From contig JAEXDQ010000022.1 in NCBI GenBank assembly GCA_023401595.1, positions 1 through 37,337 of the forward strand: 37,337 bases of DNA, given 5' to 3'. Each line of letters starts with the position of its first letter. Position 1 is the first letter of the stretch. Shown here piece after piece: positions 8,107 to 16,500 of the stretch. Under the pieces are notes generated by a model that worked only from the letters and a program-made list of their open reading frames with translations, ran no database searches and had not been told where the DNA came from. Both the position numbers and the translations under genes were made by a program. This DNA comes from Spirochaetota bacterium. Lineage in GTDB: Bacteria > Spirochaetota > Spirochaetia > Sphaerochaetales > Sphaerochaetaceae.

Positions 8107-8555
8107 ACAAGGCGTCGCTCGATATCAATGCGATCACCGATGAAGTGATCACACTGATCAAGGACAAGCTCGCAGAGTATCTTCCATCCGGCGTCGCCCT
8201 TCCAAAAAGCATCCGACGGGGAAGCGACTATGCGGATGTGAGCGTGAAACGTCCGTTTGTCCTGGTCGTGGCGACCGGGGTCAATCCGTCTCATGAGGAT
8301 TCTCTCCAAGGCGCGGAAGCCTTCGAGGTCGAGATGGAGATTGGGGCGTTCCTTACCGGGACCGATGATGGAAAAATAACGGAAAACCAAAACGACTACG
8401 CTTCGGCGCTGATTTCACTTTTCATCAACAACACCAGTACGCCAGGACTGTGGGATATAGCGTTCTCAGGTGCGACAATGCCGCCCAGCGGTACTGCGAC
8501 CGAGAAGTTTGTATCGGTATCAATCATCGGCAAAGCGATTGCCGGGACATGTTGA
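8103..8555 (+). CDS. probable tail terminator / minor tail protein
   Basis: 150 residues. An N-terminal helix (NAITDEVITLIKDKLAEYLP) is followed by beta segments: RPFVLVVATGVNPSHEDSL, then AFEVEMEIGAFLTGTD, and a late ATEKFVSVSIIGKAI. Tail-terminator proteins (gpU-like) in siphoviruses have this size and sit in this place, between the gp10-like protein and the tail tube gene. No single decisive motif is visible, so the call rests chiefly on gene order. It shares 4 bases with the preceding gene and is followed, after 13 bases containing AAGGAGGG, by the tail tube gene. Confidence 0.6.
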   Translation: MNKASLDINAITDEVITLIKDKLAEYLPSGVALPKSIRRGSDYADVSVKRPFVLVVATGVNPSHEDSLQGAEAFEVEMEIGAFLTGTDDGKITENQNDYASALISLFINNTSTPGLWDIAFSGATMPPSGTATEKFVSVSIIGKAIAGTC

Positions 8556-8568
8556 AGGAGGGCCCAAA

Positions 8569-9855
8569 ATGGGACTGATCAAAAAAGAATTTTCAAAGAT
8601 TTCAATCGGGAAAGAAACCACGGTCGGAACGGCGGCTACAAGGACCCATCGGGTTCCTGGAACTGATTTCGCCTATATTCAGGAAGAACCGACAAAAAGC
8701 GAACTTGGGGTCATCACGGGCCGGAATTCGTCTTCTGGGTATTCTTTGGACGCGATCGACTATTCGGCTGAGCTTCAGACTCTTCTGATGGCAAACCATG
8801 CGAATTATTTTCTTTTGCACAGCCTCTTTGGTGCGCCCGTCACCACCGTACAGGTTGGTGCGGCGATTGGGATTTCTTACAATGGTGCCGCTGAATCCTG
8901 CAAGCTGGAAGTGGCGTCCGGTTCCATCAAGGCCTCAGTCGGGGCGAAAGGAGCGGAAGCACCCGATCCAAACTTTGGGGAAGACGGGACCATTGCAATT
9001 TCCGCATCTTCTACGGTAGCCACCATTATGGCGGCAATCAATGGAGAGTCCGATTATTCGGCCGTCCTGCTCAACGGAACATCAACCGATGAATTCAAGG
9101 CTGCGGTCGTCATTGCACGTGCCCAAGCTAAAGGACGGATCGTACCGGTGTTCGCCGCATCCTCCACCAGCGGGGTGTACGCCCATTTCTTCCGGCCCAA
9201 CTATACCAACGGGGAAAACCCCACCGTATCCCTTCAGACCGACGGGACGGGGGACAACCAGCTTGGAGTTGGGGGAGCGGTGAACACCATGAGTCTTTCG
9301 GGATCGGCGAAAGAAAAAATGACCGTATCATGGAATCTGCTCTTCCTTTCCGTCATAGGGGGACAGACTACGACAACGCTCACTCTTCTTGATGAGGATC
9401 TGGAGGCTATGAAGTTTTCAGAGGGTTTTACCGGAATCGCAGGGGTGAAATGGTGCTTCATCAAGAATCTCTCCCTGGAACTGAACAACAACATCGCGAC
9501 TGACGAGGGGTATTGCCAGGGAACGTTCAACAAGCAGCAGCATGTGCGTGGCAAGTTCGCCGCGACCGGCAGCATGACGATTTCCGTCACTGACGATGGA
9601 AAAAGCGAGACGGAAAAAGCGAAGGTCCTCAGCGACGGTGAATCGTCTCTTCTCGCGCTCTATCGTGGACGCATTCTGAAGGACGGTCTCAACAGCATGC
9701 TGTTTTTTGATTTGCCGGTGATCCAGTACACGACCTATTCCAAGAGCGCCACTGATACGTCGCTCGAACAGTCCATGGATTTCGAAGCGGTTGATCTGGG
9801 CGGAGCCTATGACGACCATGTGTCAGTGGTGATGATCACCGATTGGAGCGCATGA
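8569..9855 (+). CDS. major tail tube protein
   Basis: 428 residues, with AAGGAGGG about 7 bases before ATG 8569. The first 90 residues (KISIGKETTVGTAATRTHRV, then EPTKSELGVITGRNSSSGY) have the look of phage tail-tube proteins, which often begin with a 'GxExTxGT' turn. The C-terminal half has long beta-rich segments (KEKMTVSWNLLFLSVIGG; GKFAATGSMTISVTDDG; QSMDFEAVDLGG) consistent with the tube fold. It is long for a tube protein: residues about 95-225 contain Ala/Gly/Ser-rich sequence (SGSIKASVGAKGAEAPD, then TVATIMAAINGESDYSAVLL) that looks like an inserted domain exposed on the tail. The tail chaperone genes follow directly. Confidence 0.75.
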   Translation: MGLIKKEFSKISIGKETTVGTAATRTHRVPGTDFAYIQEEPTKSELGVITGRNSSSGYSLDAIDYSAELQTLLMANHANYFLLHSLFGAPVTTVQVGAAIGISYNGAAESCKLEVASGSIKASVGAKGAEAPDPNFGEDGTIAISASSTVATIMAAINGESDYSAVLLNGTSTDEFKAAVVIARAQAKGRIVPVFAASSTSGVYAHFFRPNYTNGENPTVSLQTDGTGDNQLGVGGAVNTMSLSGSAKEKMTVSWNLLFLSVIGGQTTTTLTLLDEDLEAMKFSEGFTGIAGVKWCFIKNLSLELNNNIATDEGYCQGTFNKQQHVRGKFAATGSMTISVTDDGKSETEKAKVLSDGESSLLALYRGRILKDGLNSMLFFDLPVIQYTTYSKSATDTSLEQSMDFEAVDLGGAYDDHVSVVMITDWSA

Positions 9856-10367
9856 TGAAGCTGAAAAATAGAATTTCCTCGACTCTCGTGGGTCCGAAGA
9901 CCGTTCTGAAAACATATGGCGATGCGGATGGCGGCGAAGAGCTTTGGATCAAACCGAAAAAATACAGCACGGTAGAGAAGGATGAGATTTCCGCCATGCA
10001 GAATGTTTCGGCGGCCAACGTCAACAAGGCCGCGGCTACGAAGCTGTACCTGAAGATGGAGAAATTGAAGGAAGAGCTTGGCAAAGAGGTGAGGGTTGAA
10101 AACGTCCTTGAAGAAGTGAGCGACGAGGAGATCAAGTCACTTGTCGAGTCCCAGAACATTCCTGTCGCGGAGACGTATCGGCTCATCATCAGATATGGAG
10201 TCGCGGAGCATAATTTGTGCGATGGGGAGGAAGCTCAAAATGCGGTGGATGATGAATTCGTGGATGAGATTCTCAAGGCTCCCGATCTTGCGGCGGAAAT
10301 CGTCTCCATTGTCGAGGACTTCAACCGCCCTTTAGCGCTGATGAAATCTCCAGAATCAGGGACGTGA
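9852..10367 (+). CDS. tail assembly chaperone, G-like (zero-frame product)
   Basis: 171 residues from ATG 9852 (ATG 9855 is also possible; GGAG lies at 9845-9848). The N-terminal half is charged with a coiled-coil stretch (KAAATKLYLKMEKLKEELG); the C-terminal half is acidic (EEAQNAVDDEFVDEILKAP). Size, acidity and position between tail tube and tape measure match the lambda gpG-type chaperone that coats the tape measure before tube assembly. A perfectly phased slippery heptamer near its end (10328-10334) would fuse it to the next frame, as in lambda gpGT. Its start overlaps the tail-tube stop. Confidence 0.75.
   Translation: MMKLKNRISSTLVGPKTVLKTYGDADGGEELWIKPKKYSTVEKDEISAMQNVSAANVNKAAATKLYLKMEKLKEELGKEVRVENVLEEVSDEEIKSLVESQNIPVAETYRLIIRYGVAEHNLCDGEEAQNAVDDEFVDEILKAPDLAAEIVSIVEDFNRPLALMKSPESGT
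10328..10334 (+). promoter_or_regulatory. candidate -1 programmed frameshift site CCCTTTA
   Basis: In the zero frame the codons are cgC CCT TTA, so the heptamer has the X XXY YYZ phase needed for simultaneous -1 slippage. The -1 frame from 10334 is open and runs straight into the 10364-10657 frame, giving a fusion of about 268 residues. The position fits the conserved G/GT tail-chaperone arrangement. Confidence 0.6.
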
Positions 10368-10657
10368 CCGAATGGATCTATCGGGGGAGCGCATTCGATG
10401 TCGACGATGTACTTCCCGATGGGAGCCGTCCAGCGGAACTGCTGGATGAATGGGGGCCTTGGGTGAGGAGCTGTGTCAGGTTGTTGAGCGACAAGGGGAC
10501 GTATTCCCTGCTTCCTGTCGCCGGAGGAATGTACGACCAGCCGGCGACCGACATGATGGTCTTTGACGTGATCCGGAGCCGCTGGAACGAACTGAGGAAC
10601 CGGGACGAGGAGGAGCGGATGAAAAAAATGAACGGAGGTCCGAAATGGCGAAGATAG
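10364..10657 (+). CDS. tail assembly chaperone, T-like region (reached by frameshift or GTG start)
   Basis: 97 residues if started at GTG 10364, which overlaps the previous stop as GTGA; there is no good ribosome site for an independent start. In the same frame the reading stays open upstream to 10334, where the slippery heptamer would hand ribosomes over, adding SADEISRIRD before the GTG. The sequence has a conserved-looking acidic/aromatic segment (YRGSAFDVDDVLPDGSRP) and ends with a basic tail (EEERMKKMNGGPKWRR). In lambda-like phages the T part of gpGT recruits the tail tube protein. It overlaps the tape measure start by 13 bases. Confidence 0.65.
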   Translation: MTEWIYRGSAFDVDDVLPDGSRPAELLDEWGPWVRSCVRLLSDKGTYSLLPVAGGMYDQPATDMMVFDVIRSRWNELRNRDEEERMKKMNGGPKWRR

Positions 10658-13560
10658 GCATAACGATCAACGGAAAGAACCTCGCGTCCAAGGCCATCAA
10701 TGAGGTCAGGAAAGACCTCGCATCCACCGATTCGACCGCGCAAAAGCTCTCGTCAACTCTTGACGGGCTTGGCAAGCTGGCGATCGCCGGTGCGGTTTCT
10801 ACGATCGGAACCGCTGTCACCGGGCTCGTAAAAAGCATCAAGGAAGCTGCGTCGATGGAGACTATCGAGACATCGTTCGGTGTCCTGATCAAAGATGCCG
10901 CGCTTACCAAGGCTACCATGCAGGATCTTATCGATTTCGCCGCCAAGACACCCCTTGAAATGGCCGGTATCAGCAGTGTCGCCACAGTTCTCCTTGCTTC
11001 CGGTTCAGCGGCGGCTGACGTTCGAGAGGAACTACAGATGCTCGGCGATGTCGCGATGGGGAATCAGGAGAAATTAGGGCGTCTGGCGAACGCCTACGCG
11101 AAGGTGCAGACCAAAGGTAAAGCGTCATTAAAGGAGATCAACATGTTCTCCGAAGCCGGCGTACCGCTTGTCGACGCCATGTCAGAAAATCTGAGAAAGA
11201 CCAACAAGGAAGTCTTGGAGCTGATTACAAAGGGGAAAGTCTGGTTCCCGGAAGTTCAGAAAGCGTTGGAATCATTGACTTCCGAGGGAGGCCAGTTTTT
11301 CAGAATGATGGAACAACAGTCGCAGACACTATCCGGGAAATGGTCGACGTTCAAGGATAACATCAATATCTCGTTCGCCGATCTCGGCAGAAAACTGCTT
11401 CCCGATGTCAAGAAGGCGCTCGATTCAATTTCTACGGCGTTCTCGGACATCATCAGCAGCGAAGGGTTCACAAATCTGGTTTCCTCCACGGTCAAATGGG
11501 TCAACTGGATGGTCGACCGAATCCCCCGCATCGTCGCCGTTGTTTCTTTCCTGGGGACGGCGTTCGGTGCGGTAGGGAGATATATCGGGCGTGAGTTTGA
11601 AGAATTCAGGACGGCAGCTTCAAACATTCCATTGATCCGGTTTTCGATGGAGGTGGTGGGGGATGTCTATGAAGCCTTGAAGAAGGGGTTGCGGACAGGC
11701 GACTGGACCGACCTGTTCGGTTCAATGAAGACCGCGTTGAGCATGAGCATTGTTTTTGTCGGAATCGCTACCGCCGCAAGTCTTCTGTGGAAAGCGCTCA
11801 GTATCACGGCTCTTCCCGCGGCTGGGTTCCTGAGAAGCCTCGGCGTCGGTGGCGTCATCGCCGGGGCGAGCATCGCGATCGCGTTTGCAGAAGCCAAGGG
11901 AAGCGGGTCCTGGTTCGATTTCGGAGCGAACATGGTGGCCGCACTCGCCGCGGGAATCGGGATCGGCGCATTTGCAGGCTCCCCGAAATTGGGTGCTTTG
12001 GTGTTTACAATTGTTTTGAATCTGGAATTGGGCGAGTTTCTGTCCGGTAATGTAAGTGATTATTGGACGGGCCTTGTCGATGGCGCGAAAGAAACCGGCA
12101 AAAATGTGATCGAGGGATTTAGCGAGGTGGTCGATAATCCTGAACCTGTAAAAAGAATCACATGGTTCTGGGATTCCATTGTCAAAGGGTTTGAAAACGC
12201 CTTGAAAAGGCCGATCCTTGGCCCTTGGATGAAAAATCAACTTAAAGACGCGCAAGAAGCCGCTGAAATAAATTCACCTTCAAAATATACGACATGGATG
12301 GGTAGAATGCTTGCGCGGGGGTTGGATATCGGGCTTGATGGGACTCCGGAGATAATGGCGCAGAATGCGGAAGCTGGCTTGCTCGCAATGAAGGACGTAT
12401 TGGACATCCATTCTCCGTCGGGTGAAACCGAATGGATGGGCTGGCAACTCATGCGGGGGTTCATCAATGGAATCAAAGACCCCCAGCTGCATGACGAGCT
12501 GTCTTCCGCGTTCGAGAAAATGCTTGATACATTCAAGGCCGCGGCTTCTTCCGTGGAGGCGGATATCGCGTCCATCCTTCCTGGTGGGAAGAATGGTGGC
12601 GAAATAGCCGCAAATATCAAGACGAAAGTTACGTGGGGAGATGTCGGCGGTGCCATTTGGAACGGAGTGAAGAACCTTCCGTCCGCCATATGGAGTGGCA
12701 TCAAGGGAATTTCTTCCTCCATCTGGGATGGGCTGAAGGAGCTTCCTGGTGCTATCTGGGACGGAATCAAGAATCTCCCTGATGCGATCGCGACCGCTCT
12801 TGACGAATCTTCAACAGGGTTCAAGGACAAGCTCAAGGAACAGGTCGGTTCAACGGAAGTGGGGAAGCTGACGGGCTATGGGCTTGGCTCAGGTGATGAA
12901 CCCAAATCGATCATGAAACTGTTCGGTTCCGGTCTGGCCGGGATGGTGACGTCTCTTGCATCGGTTCAAGCCCTTCTCAATCCGATTTCGACGATGCTTT
13001 CAGGGATGATGGATGTTCTCAGGCCGCTGATCGATTCAGCATTATCTCCGATTCTCGGAATCCTGACTACATTCGGCCGATTCCTTGGGTCTGTAATCGC
13101 ACCGGTGTTCAAGCTGCTGGGCGTAGTCACCGAACAGGTCGGAAAGGCATTTGTCTGGATCTACAATAACATTCTCGTTCCAATCGGGAATGGACTGATC
13201 ACGTTGTTCAATTTAATCTACAATGGATTCGTTTCTGTGATCAACGGAATTATCTGGGCGCTGAACTGGATACCGTTCGTCAACATCGATTACATCCCTA
13301 TCAGGAATCTCGACGCTGATCACCTTAAGCCGATAGGGTATTCAGATGTCACCGCTTCCGCTTCCTCCTATACTGGATCCGGTGCCAATACGGGGAGTTC
13401 GACGTCAGTCAGTTCAACCAATGTCACGATCTACCAGACGATACAGGGCAACGTCATCGGTGATGGTGGAATGGCCGCTCTTGGAAGATTTTTGAATGAC
13501 GCCCTTACCGATTTCGTTGGTGGTGGCGGAAGAATCACGTTCGCTGAGGAGATTGCATGA
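10645..13560 (+). CDS. tape measure protein
   Basis: 971 residues, with GGAGGT upstream. The N-terminal third matches tape measures: NGKNLASKAINEVRKDL, then SMETIETSFGVLIKDA and MQDLIDFAAKTPLEMAGISS, LNMFSEAG-like and GVPLVDAMSENL. The middle has several hydrophobic segments (for example SMSIVFVGIATAASLLW and VIAGASIAIAFAEA) that could insert into the host membrane during DNA entry. Two copies of an SPSxxxxWMGxxLxRGLxxGL motif stand at about residues 544 and 590, and a block of 11-residue Trp repeats at 669-712. The C-terminal part has further hydrophobic helices and a Ser/Thr-rich tail (SGANTGSSTSVSSTNV). The protein sets tail length (roughly 0.15 nm per residue in related phages). It overlaps the next gene by 4 bases. 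Confidence 0.92.
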   Translation: MAKIGITINGKNLASKAINEVRKDLASTDSTAQKLSSTLDGLGKLAIAGAVSTIGTAVTGLVKSIKEAASMETIETSFGVLIKDAALTKATMQDLIDFAAKTPLEMAGISSVATVLLASGSAAADVREELQMLGDVAMGNQEKLGRLANAYAKVQTKGKASLKEINMFSEAGVPLVDAMSENLRKTNKEVLELITKGKVWFPEVQKALESLTSEGGQFFRMMEQQSQTLSGKWSTFKDNINISFADLGRKLLPDVKKALDSISTAFSDIISSEGFTNLVSSTVKWVNWMVDRIPRIVAVVSFLGTAFGAVGRYIGREFEEFRTAASNIPLIRFSMEVVGDVYEALKKGLRTGDWTDLFGSMKTALSMSIVFVGIATAASLLWKALSITALPAAGFLRSLGVGGVIAGASIAIAFAEAKGSGSWFDFGANMVAALAAGIGIGAFAGSPKLGALVFTIVLNLELGEFLSGNVSDYWTGLVDGAKETGKNVIEGFSEVVDNPEPVKRITWFWDSIVKGFENALKRPILGPWMKNQLKDAQEAAEINSPSKYTTWMGRMLARGLDIGLDGTPEIMAQNAEAGLLAMKDVLDIHSPSGETEWMGWQLMRGFINGIKDPQLHDELSSAFEKMLDTFKAAASSVEADIASILPGGKNGGEIAANIKTKVTWGDVGGAIWNGVKNLPSAIWSGIKGISSSIWDGLKELPGAIWDGIKNLPDAIATALDESSTGFKDKLKEQVGSTEVGKLTGYGLGSGDEPKSIMKLFGSGLAGMVTSLASVQALLNPISTMLSGMMDVLRPLIDSALSPILGILTTFGRFLGSVIAPVFKLLGVVTEQVGKAFVWIYNNILVPIGNGLITLFNLIYNGFVSVINGIIWALNWIPFVNIDYIPIRNLDADHLKPIGYSDVTASASSYTGSGANTGSSTSVSSTNVTIYQTIQGNVIGDGGMAALGRFLNDALTDFVGGGGRITFAEEIA
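12649..12780 (+). repeat. 33-bp imperfect tandem repeats inside the tape measure gene
   Basis: Four 11-residue units in a row, GAIWNGVKNLP, SAIWSGIKGIS, SSIWDGLKELP and GAIWDGIKNLP, followed by a degenerate DAIATALDESS. Each has Ile-Trp at positions 3-4 and a Lys or equivalent at position 8. Unit-copy changes here would alter tail length in 11-residue steps. Confidence 0.8.
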
Positions 13561-16500
13561 ACTTCGCGATACCATTGACTGATACCCAAATATCTCAATC
13601 CAAGATTCTGATAAACAATAGGCTTAGGGTAAAGATTTCTTATACACCTGATGTCTTCATTGTCCCGCTGACGATTTCTTGTTCCGCCTCCGAATCACTT
13701 CAGTCTTGGCAGGTCAAAATCAAGAATTATGGGCGGTATGAAGAAGGTCTGTTCGCTGGTGCGCCCGCTCAAATCCTGTGGTCAGGGGATGCCGAGATAT
13801 GGATTCCTCTTATGACGGGGCTGGTGAGCGAGAAAGGTATGACACGGACCATCGGCCATACGACTGACGATTACGTGACTTTCACCGTCGAGGATCCGAC
13901 AAGGAACAGGGGGACTAAAAGGAAGCCCAAGAAATCGGCGTATGTGGGTAAAAAGATTTCTGATCCAGACGATGTCGGCAATTCTTTGGTTCATATCCTC
14001 GCAGGTACGATGAGTGTGGGCGTGGACGCCGGGAAGATCCCTGATGTCAAAGATATCATTGTCGTCGGCGATGATACCAATTGGAGTGAAATACAACGTC
14101 TTGCGGAAGCGTTCGATGTCAATCTTGTATTCGACAATCAGGGGCGGCTTCGCTTCCGATCATACAGGGAGGACGGGTGGACGGAACCTGTCGTAGAATG
14201 GACGCTCGTCGCGAACGGGTCAAGTGTGCCGCTGAGGGGATCAGAGGTCACCGGTCAGATTTCGAAGAATTTCAACGCCGTCACATGCAACAAGGCGTCG
14301 ACCGATTTTGAAAATTACATGCAGAAGCCTGAGCAGGTGATCTATAGAAACACTGACAACTGGAACTCGGCCCTTGAAGAATGCTCCATCGTTATCCAAG
14401 CTGGAAATACTTGGCCGGCTCAAGGCGTTGCGTCACTTTCTTATAAGGACCCTTCGACTGGTGAAGAATTTCCGTATGCCGTTGATGTCAGGACTCCGAC
14501 CATTGGCCAGAACAAGAACTTCGATATCTGCTGGAGCGGGACCGGCAATCTGATCCTCGTGTCGTTTAACGGATCCACTTCAGCCACTTCCGCAGGTCCC
14601 GCCGATTCACAGATAATCTTACAGAATATCGGCTCTGGTCCAGTGACGGTAACGAAGTTTGTTGTGAGGGGCAGACCTTTTTCATCGTGCGGGACGAAAC
14701 GGGTATATGAGCTTGATTCTTCCGTTCTGGATGAGGTTGATGTAGTCGAAAAAACTGTTGACGGCAAGTACTTTATCGATCTTGACCAAGCATCCAAGAC
14801 ACTCGCCAGATATCGCGACAGAGGTAAGGCCCATACTCGCAGATTCTCATTGTCCACATTCTTCATGCCTTGTATCCAGAGAGGGATGCACATCAATTTG
14901 GTCGCTGAAGATGATGAACGGATTGAGTGCAGGGTGGTGTCGTATGAGCATCGAATGAACGGCCGGACGATGAGTACCCTGCGTACATCGATGATTCTTG
15001 ATGAAACGGCTGCGTATGAAGCTGAGTATCACCCTGGTGTAATCGATTGGAGCAGACCGCAAACAGTGCCGCAAAAAGGCGCCCCCGGTCAAGACGGGAA
15101 AGACGGAACTGACGGTGCGGACGGCAAGCTCCTCCGGCTCACCGGCGACGGGCCGGTCTTCCGTCTGGACAAGGACGGGAACCCGTATCCCGGCCAGGTG
15201 ATCACCCTCGACGCCCTGAAGCAGGGGATAGCCGACGAACTGAACTGGCACATACCGGACCACGGCATCCCGGCCGGTACGACGGAGGTCAGGCTGACCC
15301 CTGCGGACATGGGGCACGGGAAGGTGACGCTGACCAACATCATAAGCAACTCGTCAGAAGACTGGGAGACTGGCGAGCCGGGTTCTTATGTAGCTGGCGA
15401 TATGTATTATTCACCCCCGCTGGTTGTCGGGCATAAATATTATTGGCGATGCGAATATAAATATACCACTACAGACCAGTCTCCGGTATGGGCTGCGATA
15501 CATACTCAGCATAGTTCGGCTGTTGCAGGGGACATTTTACTTAATCCGGTGTCTGGGACTGAGTATGTCTTATCTGGTGCTAAGTCAGCGGAGGAACCTT
15601 ATCAATTAACCGTTGGTCGTGTTTATAACGGCCCTTCTGATGCAATCAACGGCGTCTCCGGTTCTACTAAGAATGAGATGTGCGTCGACCTTACGGAACT
15701 CATATCCTTGTATCCCCAGAAGTTATCAGGCATGACCGACTCCCAGATATCCGCTTGGTGCGATACGTACATACCCTACATCAAGTCTGGGGAGAGCTGG
15801 ACGATAGGTGGGACTCTGAGGAATGTTCTTGATATGGGTGGTACTTGGGATAATCTGGGAGTAAGTTCTTATCAGTGGAATAGCTCTACGGGTATTATGT
15901 CGGCGGTGACTGCTGACAGCTTACCAAGTACGGTTTCGTATATGCGGATGAATTCATTGAGTAATGGTGTTGATTATACATGGTACATGCGTAATTCTAT
16001 AAAACAGATAGGAGATGTACAGACTAAATATGAAAATTTGGGTTATGGTGGTATATCATTTCTTTCCTATAATAATAGGAAAATTGAGGTTCTAAGTAAC
16101 TCATTCACTACCGGAAGTCTCTTAGGCATTGGGGCAGAAAATTCCTTAGTCAGGTTTTATTTGTTCTATTATCATACATCATTCGGGCAATATTATGGCA
16201 GTTCCAGTATTGAGTGCAAGGAAGCCATATGTTGTGACCTCGTTTATTCCGGCTGGCTCGCACAGCTGTCCCTTTACGGAATCGAGGGCGCTGACGCTGT
16301 AGGGAAGTGGATGGACTCAATCCCGTACTTCTCCGACTCCATGGAGTTCCCCGTGCTGGAGTCCCTTCCCGTGACGGTCACCGCCGGGGAGTATTCGGAC
16401 GGCACCACGATATCCATAGTGCGGGACGGGAAGGAGGGGCTGAACGCGTCGTTCGCGCGCTACGCCTACAAGGCGGCCTCCTCAGTGCCGCCCACGCCGT

